Origin: Streptomyces monashensis
GTDB lineage: Bacteria; Actinomycetota; Actinomycetes; Streptomycetales; Streptomycetaceae
Assembly: GCF_001866665.1 (NCBI RefSeq)
Contig: NZ_MLYO01000015.1
Span: forward strand, 1-64,000
Length of the DNA: 64,000 bases
Reading direction: 5' to 3'
Numbering within the stretch: position 1 is the first letter of the stretch; each line of letters opens with the position of its first letter. Below, in pieces: positions 1-8,058 of this stretch. A program made the translations under genes and the position numbers. The notes beneath the pieces were generated by a model, which worked only from the letters and a program-made list of their open reading frames with translations, made no database searches and was not told the origin of the DNA.

Positions 1-1
1 C

Positions 2-211
2 AGGACCGCGGAAAACATAACGGGGGAACGACGGCTGCCCCGGGTCAGCCTGTACGGCGATGACGGGACCAGGGTGGGTGCCGGGGGATACCGGCCGCAC
101 TGGATGGAGAGCGGCTTCGGCGCGTGGATACGCTCGCTGACGTCGCGCGCTGTCATCGCCACGGCTGATGCCCTGGTCTCTGAGGGGGCGCCATCCCGGG
201 CAGCATGGTGA
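2..211 (+). CDS. C-terminal end of an unidentified protein, cut by the window edge
   Basis: An open frame enters from the left edge and stops at TGA 209-211. It encodes about 69 residues with normal high-GC codon use and a mixed, plausible composition, including a Gly/Asp-rich stretch (LYGDDGTRVGAGGY) and a hydrophobic SRAVIATADALV segment. No start is visible, so it could be only the tail of a gene that begins outside the window. I do not recognise the family. No other frame across this stretch is more convincing, but 70 codons without a stop is weak evidence in GC-rich DNA. Confidence 0.35.
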   Translation, partial: RTAENITGERRLPRVSLYGDDGTRVGAGGYRPHWMESGFGAWIRSLTSRAVIATADALVSEGAPSRAAW

Positions 212-701
212 TGGAGTAACGGGAGGCTTCCGCCTCCTCACCCACCCTTTCCGGACACGGCCTCCACCACCCGGCCGAGCGCCTCGCTCACCCCAGCGCA
301 TGTGACCTCGCCTGCGGGGCGCGACGAGGATTGGCCGCCAGGTCGGAGGTGTTTCAGCTTGTGATGGCCGCGGCCAAGGGTAGACACACTGGTTTGGTCC
401 CCTTGTCGGTACCCACATACCAGATTCGAGCCCTGTGCACGGACTCCACAGCCACCGTATCCCAGGCGTACGCCACGCGGATTGGCCCGGCGGCGGGCCG
501 GGAGGACCGTTTCCCGACGGCGTGGTGCGACGCGTCGTTGGTCGATACGAGGATCACCCGGCCGACTTCTCGTGTCATCCGCCAATACGGCGTCCCGAGG
601 GCGCGGGAGGAGACTCTCTGCCACGACCGCGCCCCGGCGAACCGCTGAATCCGCTGGGCCGGCGCGGCCACGAACAGACGAGACACAACAGGGGGCGCCA
701 C
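212..701. other. No supported gene; upstream region of the methyltransferase
   Basis: About 490 bases lie between the left-edge frame and the methyltransferase. Open frames exist on both strands but have arginine/proline-rich shadow composition and none matches a family I know. A T-loop-like TTCGA lies near position 426, but no tRNA cloverleaf can be built around it. The promoter of the methyltransferase is presumably here, but I cannot place it. Confidence 0.4.
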
Positions 702-1445
702 GTGAGCGTGCAGCAGTACGACAAGATCGGCGAAGCGTTCGAGGGATTCAAGTCCCTGCCGTTGATACGTTACGGGGAGGTGCCGAGCTTCCTGGGCATG
801 GTTGGCGACGTGAGCGGCAAGTCGGTTCTCGACCTGGCGTGCGGCACGGGTTTCTACAGCAGGGAGTTCAAGCGGCGCGGCGCCACGGACGTCCTCGGGG
901 TCGACATCTCCGTCGGGATGATCGACGCCGCGCGGGAGATCGAGCAGCGTGATCTGCTGGGCGTGCGGTACGAGGTCGGTGATGTGGCCGAACTACGGCC
1001 TCTCGACCGGCGCTTCGACATCGCGACGGGCGTACAGTGCCTCAACTACGCGGAGGACATCGCCGCGATGGATCGGATGTGCCGCAACATCCACCGGAAC
1101 CTGGTGCCGGGCGGAGAGTTCTTCGTGCTCGCCCAGAAGCCCGACTACCGGTTCGACTGCCCCTCTCTGGACAGGTACGGGTTCCGCTGCGAACCGACGG
1201 GCGAGGAGACCGAGACGGGCCCGCAGGTACGGGTCACGGCTCTCCTCGACCCGGAGCCGATCACCATCGTCGCCTCTGCCCCGCGCCGCGAGGTCTACGA
1301 GGAGTGCCTGCGGGCGGCTGGGTTCAGCGACGTGGAGTGGGTCCCGCTCCAGGTGTCCGACGCCGGAATCCGTGAGTTCGGCGCGGACTTCTGGGCGGAC
1401 CTCCTCGCGAACCCACCGCTGGAGATGCTGCGCAGCCGCGCCTGA
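702..1445 (+). CDS. class I SAM-dependent methyltransferase
   Basis: This 247-residue protein is a stand-alone class I methyltransferase of unknown substrate. The SAM-binding motif I (VLDLACGTG) lies at residues 42-50, an acidic GVDIS motif II follows at about 64-68, and a motif IV-like FDIATGVQCLNY segment comes after. The C-terminal half ends with the EVYEECLRAAGF-type helix seen in UbiE/ToxA-like enzymes that methylate small molecules. The open frame extends upstream to 435, but GTG 702 fits the family length and drops an arginine-rich leader that looks like shadow sequence. A strong hairpin lies 9 bases past the stop, so the gene appears monocistronic. The substrate could be a secondary metabolite or a cofactor precursor. 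Confidence 0.8.
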   Translation: MSVQQYDKIGEAFEGFKSLPLIRYGEVPSFLGMVGDVSGKSVLDLACGTGFYSREFKRRGATDVLGVDISVGMIDAAREIEQRDLLGVRYEVGDVAELRPLDRRFDIATGVQCLNYAEDIAAMDRMCRNIHRNLVPGGEFFVLAQKPDYRFDCPSLDRYGFRCEPTGEETETGPQVRVTALLDPEPITIVASAPRREVYEECLRAAGFSDVEWVPLQVSDAGIREFGADFWADLLANPPLEMLRSRA

Positions 1446-1453
1446 CGGCGAGC

Positions 1454-1492
1454 CCGGTGCCGCGCCCTGATGTGCCTGGGCGCGCGCACCGG
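1454..1492 (+). terminator. hairpin terminator after the methyltransferase
   Basis: Arms 1454-1467 and 1478-1492 pair along about 14 bp with one bulged base around a 10-base loop. No T-run follows, as is usual for Streptomyces terminators. Its place just after the stop codon supports the call. Confidence 0.55.
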
Positions 1493-2091
1493 CGCGGGGA
1501 AGGCCGGTGTGGAGCGGGCCGGGGCGGAGAAGGTTCGGCCCGGCCCGCGGGGCACGCTGCAGCACCCTGTTCACCGTGTCCGGTGGTGACTGCGTAGACC
1601 CCGACAGCCGGACGGGGCGTCGGCGCCAGCCGGAGCAGCAGGTGGATGGGTACGCGCGTCGGACCGCTGCCAAGACCGCGATCGTCGTTCCGCGGCAGCG
1701 AACCGACCGGGCGCACGTTGTGACGACATTCCAGAGGCACGACAGCCGAGGACTCCCATGCAAGAGAAACCGCATGCGCAGCCCACGATGACGGGCGGGT
1801 GCCCCGGTCTGGAGTTGTGCAGGCGGTGAAGAAGGCTGTGCGGCACCCGCAGACGGCCAACGATGGCTGTGAAACCGCAGGTCAGCGCCGAGTTGACGTC
1901 GATCGCGTGAGGCCGCTCCGGACCGCTGACAATTCTCCGACGTGTGACAGTCGGCGAGTGACGGTCACACGGTGGCGGTCACGTCGCATTCGTTCCTCTC
2001 CTATGTCACACCTACGGCCCCCTGCCCGGTCTCCCATGAAAGGCGTGACAACCGGATACGTGAACCGTGGGTACACGGGAGGAGCAGCAGC
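1493..2091. other. Gene-free leader region of the flavodoxin gene
   Basis: About 600 bases hold no frame I can support. The frames that are open here have shadow-like composition. The distal part contains the dyad at 1942-1970 and a GGAGG ribosome-binding site immediately before the flavodoxin ATG. The first 400 bases show nothing recognisable. Confidence 0.4.
1942..1970. promoter_or_regulatory. nested dyads upstream of the flavodoxin gene
   Basis: GTGTGAC (1942-1948) and GTCACAC (1964-1970) are perfect inverted copies 15 bases apart. Nested in the right half is an 11-bp palindrome, GTGACGGTCAC (1958-1968). The arrangement lies about 120 bases before the flavodoxin start and looks like an operator or activator site. 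The cognate regulator is unknown. Confidence 0.35.
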
Positions 2092-2580
2092 ATGAGGTCA
2101 CTGATCATTTGTACGTCGGTGTCGCACGGCAACACCCGCAGGGTCGCCGACGTCATGGCCGATGTACTGGGAGCGAGGGTGGTCCGGCCGCAGGAGGTGG
2201 ACCCGGCAGAGCTGTCGGCCTGTGACCTCGTCGGCTTCGGCTCCGGGATCTTCACCCAGCGGTTCCACCCGGACCTGCTCCGCTTCGTCGCCGCCCTGCC
2301 GCGGCAGCGGGGGCGGGCGTTCGTGTTTGCGACCAGCGGCCTGCCCGAGCCGCGATTCCGTCCTGTCACGCGCTCCCTGGCGGGCACGCTCCGAGCCAAG
2401 GGCTTCGAGGTGACGGGCACGTTCTCGTGCCGCGGCCTCGACACCTGGGCACCGTTCCGGCTGGTCGGGGGGATCCGCAAGGGGCGGCCGAACGGGGCGG
2501 ACCTCGCGGCGGCGCGCGCTTTCGCCGAGGACCTGCGGCGGACACACGCGCAGGAAGGGCGACGGGCGGCGAACCGCTAG
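2092..2580 (+). CDS. flavodoxin family protein
   Basis: This 162-residue protein has the flavodoxin fold signature. A short beta strand (SLIIC) leads into the FMN-phosphate loop TSVSHGNT at residues 8-15. A second strand (LVGFGSGIF) matches the loop that stacks on the isoalloxazine ring. It probably carries electrons by one-electron FMN chemistry or acts as a small flavin-dependent reductase; the partner is unknown. ATG 2092 has a GGAGGAG ribosome-binding site about 9 bases upstream, whereas the extension to 1972 has no such site. The C-terminus (residues 120-162) is basic and Ala/Arg-rich. The downstream neighbour is a decayed MFS gene in the same direction, so a former pair is possible. Confidence 0.8.
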   Translation: MRSLIICTSVSHGNTRRVADVMADVLGARVVRPQEVDPAELSACDLVGFGSGIFTQRFHPDLLRFVAALPRQRGRAFVFATSGLPEPRFRPVTRSLAGTLRAKGFEVTGTFSCRGLDTWAPFRLVGGIRKGRPNGADLAAARAFAEDLRRTHAQEGRRAANR

Positions 2581-2680
2581 TGCCGCATCAAGCCACATTC
2601 GCCTCGTTGTTGGGCACGCGGTCGATGGTCTCGCCTCGCTGCTGTCCGCCAGAATCGGCGCATGCTGAGAGTCGGTTCCG

Positions 2681-3312
2681 TTGTCGTTGGGGGCCAGCGC
2701 GTCGAGTGGGATCTCCATCCGGCTCCTGGTGGTGGCCCGGGCCGTCCAGGGTATCGGTGCCGCGCTGCTCACTTCGCAGGTGCTGACCGGTATCCGGCTC
2801 AACTTCCAGGGCGTTGCCCGAAGCCGGGCTCTGGGGCCTGTACACGGCGGTGCTGTCGGGTAGCGCGAGCCTGCCCGCGTTGCCGTGGTTCGTCGGGGTT
2901 GAGCGTCGCGTGGGCCGACGAGGAGGGCATCCGCTGATCACTCTGTCTCTCCTCGCACAAGCCGGTCGTCCACGCCCTGATCTCTCAGGCCGCCACCCGG
3001 GCCACGTACTTCGGCCTGCTCTTCGTGCTGGCGCAGTACCTGCAAGCGGGACTCCACAAGAGCGCCACCTATTCGGGCCTCGTGCTGTGCCCTGGGTGGC
3101 TGCCTTCGGCGTCTCCGGCCCGCTGCTCGGCCGCGTGCCCGCCGCTGTCGAACGCCGGGCGGCCCCCTGGGCACCGTGCTGCTCGCGCTCGCCTTCGCCG
3201 GCATCGGCGTGAGGGGAGGCCGGCACGCCCAGCGGCGTGCTCCTGACGACCCTGCTCGGCCTCGGCGGGCTGGGGCACGGAGCCGCGTTCAGCGGCACCC
3301 TCTCCCATGTTT
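2681..3312 (+). pseudogene. decayed DHA2/EmrB-type MFS drug transporter
   Basis: Stretches typical of 14-helix MFS exporters appear in order but in different frames. They are LLVVARAVQGIGAALLT in the 2681 frame, GLWGLYTAVLSGSA in the 2814 frame, ATYFGLLFVLAQYLQAGLHK leading through 3025, LLALAFAGIGV at about 3176, and LLTTLLGLGGLGHGAAFSGT at about 3237. No single frame covers more than a fifth of a normal transporter, and the N-terminal and C-terminal ends are missing. The gene is therefore inactivated by several frameshifts and deletions. The last frame runs directly into the reading frame of the following PPOX gene. Confidence 0.75.
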
Positions 3313-3383
3313 CGGATCGGTCCAGAGCGTGTCCGACCTTGAATGCCGCAGATGTCGCAGAAGAGAGAACAAGATGGGGTTCC

Positions 3384-3812
3384 ATGGCACAGACGATGAC
3401 GAAGGACGAATGGAAGTCGTTCATCTCCGAGGGCACCCGTACGGCGAAGCTCTCGACTGTACGGGCTGATGGTTCCCCTCATATCGCTCCGGTCTGGTTC
3501 CTCCTGGACGGCGACGAGATCGTCTTCAACACGGGTCGTGACACCGTCAAGGGCCGCAATCTCGCCCGCGACGGGCGGGTTGCGCTGTGCGTGGACGACG
3601 AACGGCCGCCGTTCAGTTTCGTCGTCCTCCAGGGCAGAGCGGAACTCGATGACGATCTCCCGGAGATCCGCCGCTGGGCGACGCGTATCGCCGCCCGGTA
3701 CGTGGGGGAAGAGCGTGCTGAGGAGTACGGCGCCCGCAACGGTGTTCCCGGGGAACTGCTGGTACGGCTCCGAGTCGACAAGGCCGTTGCCCTGGCCGGG
3801 GTCGCGGACTGA
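3384..3812 (+). CDS. PPOX-class F420/FMN-dependent oxidoreductase
   Basis: This 142-residue protein is a single split-barrel domain of the pyridoxamine-phosphate-oxidase-like superfamily. Diagnostic parts are the N-terminal helix followed by TAKLSTVRADGSPHIAPVWF at residues 20-39, the strand EIVFNTG, the KGRNLARDGRVALCVDD segment that lines the phosphate pocket, and the long helix in the second half. Relatives bind F420 or FMN and reduce small molecules; the substrate cannot be told from sequence. The frame is open back to 3237, but that extension encodes debris from the MFS pseudogene. ATG 3384 gives the normal family length. No operon partner is evident downstream. Confidence 0.8.
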   Translation: MAQTMTKDEWKSFISEGTRTAKLSTVRADGSPHIAPVWFLLDGDEIVFNTGRDTVKGRNLARDGRVALCVDDERPPFSFVVLQGRAELDDDLPEIRRWATRIAARYVGEERAEEYGARNGVPGELLVRLRVDKAVALAGVAD

Positions 3813-4504
3813 CCGGCCGTGGGGCAGGCGCCCCTGAGGAGGTCGGCTCGTCGGGTACCGCGTCGACGCAACCGCGTACGGACCGGACCGGAGTCCACGG
3901 ATCGGATCCGTCGCGGCTGACCGGACCTGACTGCTCTTTGACAGTCGGACGGGGAGCGTTATCAGCCAATTGACACGTCTGCCCCGGCGGCCGGTGGCCA
4001 GGTCTCACCTCACCGTTCGCCGGAACACGACCGAGTGGATGTGACGGTGCGCACCGCGTGCCGAAGGCGCCACGGTTTCGCGGTGCAACGCCCGGAAGGC
4101 CGGGGTCCGACGGCACGTTGCCGTCCGCCCGTGCCGGTGGCGCTGATGCCTCGCGCCGCTTCGAGCGGCTGGCGACAGCAGGTCGAAGGGCTTTCTCCGG
4201 CGGGCTCGTACGCGGCTGCGAACGGCGTCGACGGCATCGCGCGGGCGGCCGCGGCCGGCAGGCGTCGCATAGAGCCGCCGACTCCCACCGGGCCAGACCT
4301 GTGTCGGCCATTCAGGGCTCGGACCACGGGTGACGGGAAGGGCTGGGGCCCTTGTTCCGGCCGCCGTGCGATGGCTAGGCTCCGGCTCACTTTCGCACGA
4401 CCCGCACATTTTCTGCACACGATGACCGGAATCACCGGTTCATCAGTCGTGGCGGCGTACCACGCCGGGGACCTCGCAAGGGTTCGCCGGACGCCGGGGG
4501 AGGG
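3813..4504. other. Gene-free region before the RiPP locus
   Basis: About 690 bases carry only shadow-like frames on either strand. The promoter of the downstream transporter-peptidase unit should lie in the last 100-150 bases, where the sequence is slightly less GC-rich (TTTTCTGCACACGATGACC near 4409), but I cannot assign -35 and -10 elements with confidence. Confidence 0.4.
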
Positions 4505-5944
4505 GTGGAGGACATCGGCAGGTCTCGATTACTGCGGCGCTCCGGCAGGGCGTCGAACGCGCCTGGTGCCGCGCCGTCCCCGGCGGACACCGGGATCCGT
4601 ACGGCGGGCGGACGTGATCTGACCGTTCTCTGGGGGATCAACTTCGTCGACGGACTCGGCAGTCAGGCCTCCGGCCTCGTGTTCCCCCTGCTGCTCCTCG
4701 ATCTGGGTCACGGGCGGGGTGCCGCAGGCGCGTTCGCCAGCGCCGCCGCCCTCGCCGGGGTGGTCCTGAGCCCGCTCGTGGCCCTGCCGGCCGACCGAGG
4801 CCGCCGCCGTACTCTCATGATTGGCACATCGGTGTCGGCGTCCCTGGCGATGGCCGGGATGGCCGCCGCCTGCTGCCTCGGGCGCCCTCCCCTGTGGGTC
4901 CTGCTGGGCCTCGCGCTCACCGAGCGTCTGTGCGCGACGGCGTACGAGGCCGCAGCACGTGGTGCCCTGTCCCGGCTGGCCGGTGCCGCGGATCTGCCCC
5001 GGGCCGTGGCCGGAGTCCAGGCGGGCGATCAGGCCGCGCTGGTGCTGGGGCCGGCGCTCGGCGGGGTCCTGTTCGGCGTGAGTCATCTCCTGCCGTTCGT
5101 CGCGGACGCCGTCTCCTACGCGGCGGCGGCATCCGGGGTGAGGGCCATACGGACCCCCCTCGACGGTACACCTGCCGAACCTTCCCGGGGAGCGGACGTC
5201 CCGGGGAGTCCCGCGGACGCTCCGCCGGCGACGTCGGCAACGGTCTCGGACCCGCCCCGTGCCTCCTCGGGCCCGCCCGTCAGTACGGTCCGTTCCGGCG
5301 CGCTGCGGGCCGGCGTCGCCGCGGTGGTCGGCTCCCCCGTGCTGCGGTTGGTCCTGCTGTGGTCCTGCGCGGCGAGCGGAGCCGTGACCCTGTTGTTCTA
5401 CAACGCTCTGTTCGTTCTGGGCACCGAGGCGGGCAGCGTCGTCACCGGAGGGGTGCTCGCGGCCTCCGGCGCGGCGGGCCTGGCCGGTTCGCTGGTGGCG
5501 GCCCGTGCGGTGCGCAGACTCGGTGCCCACCGGTCGCTGACCATGGCGACCTGGCTGCTCCTTCCGCCGTGTGCCGCGCTGTCCGTGGCCCGTGAACCGT
5601 GGTCGTGGACTCTGTGCTTCTGCGGACTGTGCCTGGTGCTGCCGGTGGTCACCGCCGTCCTGGGCGCGGCCGCGGTGCGCGCGGTACCCGTGGAGCTGCA
5701 GTCCCGGTCCGGTGCCGTACTGGGGTCGGCGAGCGCCTTGACCGCCGCCGGCGCGCCGGCAGGAGCGGCCCTGTTGATGACCTGGGGCGGTCCGGGCGCT
5801 CCTGCGGCGGCCTGCACCGTCATCCTGGCTCTGCTGGCCGTCCGGACGCAGCGCACGGCGAACACGGTGCTGCGGCCTCTCACACCCGCCCGCGAGGACC
5901 TGGACGCGGGCCCCACCGGTGGCCGTACGGGCAGGGCACGATGA
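4505..5944 (+). CDS. MFS transporter, probable exporter of the RiPP product
   Basis: This 479-residue membrane protein has about 12 hydrophobic segments. The first half runs from LWGINFVDGLGSQASGLVFP through the MFS loop 2-3 motif (LPADRGRRRTLMIG). A long Pro/Ser/Ala-rich cytoplasmic loop near residues 215-265 separates the halves. The protein resembles MFS exporters that sit beside peptide and polyketide clusters. Its TGA overlaps the ATG of the next gene in an ATGA junction, so transporter and peptidase are translationally coupled. That coupling, and the precursor peptide gene just beyond, suggest it exports the mature peptide or gives self-protection. The GTG start has a GGGGGAGGGGTG context; the first 40 residues may be a non-conserved extension. 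Confidence 0.78.
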   Translation: MEDIGRSRLLRRSGRASNAPGAAPSPADTGIRTAGGRDLTVLWGINFVDGLGSQASGLVFPLLLLDLGHGRGAAGAFASAAALAGVVLSPLVALPADRGRRRTLMIGTSVSASLAMAGMAAACCLGRPPLWVLLGLALTERLCATAYEAAARGALSRLAGAADLPRAVAGVQAGDQAALVLGPALGGVLFGVSHLLPFVADAVSYAAAASGVRAIRTPLDGTPAEPSRGADVPGSPADAPPATSATVSDPPRASSGPPVSTVRSGALRAGVAAVVGSPVLRLVLLWSCAASGAVTLLFYNALFVLGTEAGSVVTGGVLAASGAAGLAGSLVAARAVRRLGAHRSLTMATWLLLPPCAALSVAREPWSWTLCFCGLCLVLPVVTAVLGAAAVRAVPVELQSRSGAVLGSASALTAAGAPAGAALLMTWGGPGAPAAACTVILALLAVRTQRTANTVLRPLTPAREDLDAGPTGGRTGRAR

Positions 5945-7782
5945 CCAACCCCTATCGCGTGTTCGTGGCGACACTGCCCGACGTGTGCCCGGCCGACCCG
6001 CGCCGCATGGTGTTCACGGCGGACTCCGGCGGCCGCTGTGAGGTCTTCACATGGGACGCCGCGGTCCGGTGTGTCCGGCAGGTGACCGACAGCGCCGACG
6101 GCACGGCCCACCGGGCGATCGACGCCGAGGGATACGTGTGGTGGTTCGAGGAGGACGCGACCGACAGCGGCCACTGGTGGTTTCAGCACTTCGACGGCGG
6201 TCCCCGGTCGCCGGGTCTGCCCGGAGCGCCGGCCGGGCGGCCGCACGGGCTGGCGGTGACCGCGGACGGCACGGTCGCCGCAGCCATCGCCCACGCCGAG
6301 GGGACCACGGTCGTGGTGGGCCGGCGCGGTCAGGCGCAGCGACAGCTGTGGTGCGCACCGGGATCGCTCCGGCTGGGTGGCATCACGCCGGACGGCACGC
6401 TGATCGCGTTGGCGGCCGCCGCCGACGACCCTGCAGCCGTGCGGGTCGTGTCACGTGAGGGCCGAACGGTTCTCGCCCTGCCCGGACCCGGCGTATCCGG
6501 CGGCGACGGGAGCGCGGCCGAGGGCCTGGCGGGCCCGACGCCGGCCGGCACCAGGCTCTGGTGTCAGGGATTCTCGCCCCGGCCCGGGCGGCACGAGTTG
6601 CTCCTGGTGCGCGACCTCACGGACGGCTATGTCCTCCAGACGTGGACGCCGGAGGAGGGCCTGTGCACCCATCGCTGGTGCCCCTTCGACACGGAGATCA
6701 GCGCCCGCTGGTACCCGGACAGGCGCGCGTTGCTGGTGCGTCAGGCCCGGCATGGCCGCTCCCTGCTGCATCAGGTGGACCTGGACTCGCGGAAGCGGGT
6801 TCTCGTGCCCACCCCCGCGGGGAGCGTGCTGGATGCCGCGCCCCGGGCCGCGGGAGCCGTCGACTACCTGTGGACCGACACCGCCCATGCCCCTGTTCTG
6901 CGTGCAACGGACGGCATGGAGCTGCCTCCGTGCGGTTCCACGGCCGTGGTGCCCGGACGGCACACCGACCTGTGGACGCCCTCGTCCTCGGGACGGGTGC
7001 ACACCCTGCTGAGCCTGCCGGAGCGGCCGGGGTCCCAGCCGCCACCGGCCGTCTTCCTGATCCACGGCGGACCTGCCGATCACGACCGGGACGCCTACGA
7101 CGCCACGGTGCACTCCCTGGTGGCCTCCGGCTACGCCGTCGCCCGCGTCAACTACCGGGGCTCCACCGGTTACGGGCCGCGCTGGCAGCGGGAGTTTCCC
7201 GCCGGAGTCGGCCACACTCAGGTCGAGGACCTGGCGGCGGTCCGCGCCGACCTCGTCGCCCAGGGCCTCGTCGCCCGTTCCGCGAGCGCCCTTTGGGGTG
7301 TGTCCTGGGGCGCCTACCTGGTCCTGCTGGCTCTGGGCACCCGCCCCCGGCTGTGGCAGGCCGGTATCGCCGTCAAGCCGGTCGCCGACTGGGCAGCCGC
7401 CCACCGCACCAGCACGCCGGCGTTGCGCGCCGTGGACGTCCGGCTGTTCGGCGGTACCCCGGACGAGCTGCCGGAACGTTACGCCAGCAGTTCTCCCCTC
7501 ACCTACGCGGCCGAGGTCACGGCACCGCTCCTCGTCGTCGGAGCGACCCGCGACGTCAAGTGCCCGCCCGGGCAGATCCGCAGCTACCTCGCCGCGCTGG
7601 CCGCGGCGGACGTACCGCACGAGGCCATGTGGCTCGAGACGGGACACGACGGTTACGACGGCGCGGCGCACGTCGCCGTCCTGCGTCGGTCCCTGCGCTT
7701 CCTGCACGACCGGCTGCCCACCGCGGCACCCGGCACCCTCACACGTCCTCCCGCGTCGACGGGAGGACCCCGGTCCCGCTGA
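5941..7782 (+). CDS. S9-family prolyl oligopeptidase, probable RiPP peptidase
   Basis: This 613-residue protein has the prolyl-oligopeptidase layout: an N-terminal beta-propeller-like region (about 1-360) and a C-terminal alpha/beta hydrolase domain. The catalytic triad is visible as Ser455 in GVSWGAY, Asp538 in GATRDVKCP and His569 in ETGHDGY. The oxyanion motif HGGP and the YRGSTGYG segment are also present. There is no signal peptide, so it acts in the cytoplasm. S9 enzymes cut peptides of up to roughly 30-40 residues, which matches the 40-residue precursor encoded 57 bases downstream. I infer that it removes a leader or follower from the modified peptide. Its stop codon lies at the tip of the 7769-7800 hairpin stem. 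It is coupled upstream to the MFS gene by ATGA. Confidence 0.82.
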   Translation: MTNPYRVFVATLPDVCPADPRRMVFTADSGGRCEVFTWDAAVRCVRQVTDSADGTAHRAIDAEGYVWWFEEDATDSGHWWFQHFDGGPRSPGLPGAPAGRPHGLAVTADGTVAAAIAHAEGTTVVVGRRGQAQRQLWCAPGSLRLGGITPDGTLIALAAAADDPAAVRVVSREGRTVLALPGPGVSGGDGSAAEGLAGPTPAGTRLWCQGFSPRPGRHELLLVRDLTDGYVLQTWTPEEGLCTHRWCPFDTEISARWYPDRRALLVRQARHGRSLLHQVDLDSRKRVLVPTPAGSVLDAAPRAAGAVDYLWTDTAHAPVLRATDGMELPPCGSTAVVPGRHTDLWTPSSSGRVHTLLSLPERPGSQPPPAVFLIHGGPADHDRDAYDATVHSLVASGYAVARVNYRGSTGYGPRWQREFPAGVGHTQVEDLAAVRADLVAQGLVARSASALWGVSWGAYLVLLALGTRPRLWQAGIAVKPVADWAAAHRTSTPALRAVDVRLFGGTPDELPERYASSSPLTYAAEVTAPLLVVGATRDVKCPPGQIRSYLAALAAADVPHEAMWLETGHDGYDGAAHVAVLRRSLRFLHDRLPTAAPGTLTRPPASTGGPRSR

Positions 7783-7800
7783 GGCAACAGCGGGACCGGG
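7769..7800 (+). terminator. perfect 12-bp hairpin between peptidase and precursor genes
   Basis: Arms CCCGGTCCCGCT (7769-7780) and its exact complement (7789-7800) enclose an 8-base loop that carries the rest of the peptidase stop codon. No T-run follows. It could be a partial terminator for the transporter-peptidase transcript, an RNA-processing site, or a 5' stabiliser of a separate precursor mRNA. Confidence 0.6.
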
Positions 7801-7838
7801 CGGCACAGCACCATCCCACTCGCAGAAGGAGGAGCACC

Positions 7839-7961
7839 GTGCAGAAGGACATCATCCACAACGACCCGCTCGCGGGCGACGAGGAGAACCGCAAGCCGGG
7901 TATCGGCATCACCATCACCGTGCCGTTCCGCAACGCCGACGAGGGCGGCGACGAGGAGTGA
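7839..7961 (+). CDS. 40-residue RiPP precursor peptide
   Basis: GTG 7839 follows a very strong ribosome-binding site (AGAAGGAGGAG), and the frame stops at 7961, giving 40 residues. The N-terminal half (1-20) is polar and acidic and ends near ENRKPG. A hydrophobic, beta-branched centre follows, GIGITITVPF at residues 21-30. The tail from Asp34 on is almost entirely Asp, Glu and Gly. There is no Cys, so lanthionine or sactionine chemistry is excluded; Thr25, Thr27, Val28, Pro29 and Phe30 are the obvious candidates for modification by the adjacent radical SAM enzyme. Size, position directly before that enzyme, strong translation signal and isolation between two hairpins all support a precursor role. 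I do not recognise the peptide, and the leader/core boundary is unknown. Confidence 0.72.
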   Translation: MQKDIIHNDPLAGDEENRKPGIGITITVPFRNADEGGDEE

Positions 7962-7966
7962 CCCAC

Positions 7967-8005
7967 GGCCCGGCCGGCCCGCCGATCGGGCGGGCCGGCC
8001 GGGCC
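7967..8005 (+). terminator. perfect 17-bp GC hairpin after the precursor gene
   Basis: Arms 7967-7983 and 7989-8005 are exact complements, all G and C, around a 5-base GATCG loop that starts 5 bases after the precursor stop. It should act as a strong attenuator, so that the precursor is made in excess over the downstream enzymes, or as a 3' stabiliser of a short precursor mRNA. Confidence 0.75.
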
Positions 8006-8058
8006 CCGTCCCCCCGTCCTGCCACGACCCTGCCCCGCCGCGCCACAAGGAGCCGACC

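Noticed and set aside
415..450. T-loop-like TTCGA suggesting a tRNA
   Set aside because: No acceptor stem, anticodon arm or CCA end can be formed around it.
4529..5974. A 481-codon minus-strand open frame opposite the MFS transporter
   Set aside because: Composition is Gln/Arg/Gly-rich without hydrophobic segments. It is the usual antisense frame of a high-GC gene, while the plus frame has membrane helices and an MFS motif.
7839..7961. Precursor considered as a lanthipeptide, lasso or sactipeptide
   Set aside because: It has no Cys for thioether formation, and no LanM/LanB, asparagine-synthetase-like or transglutaminase-like partner is encoded nearby.
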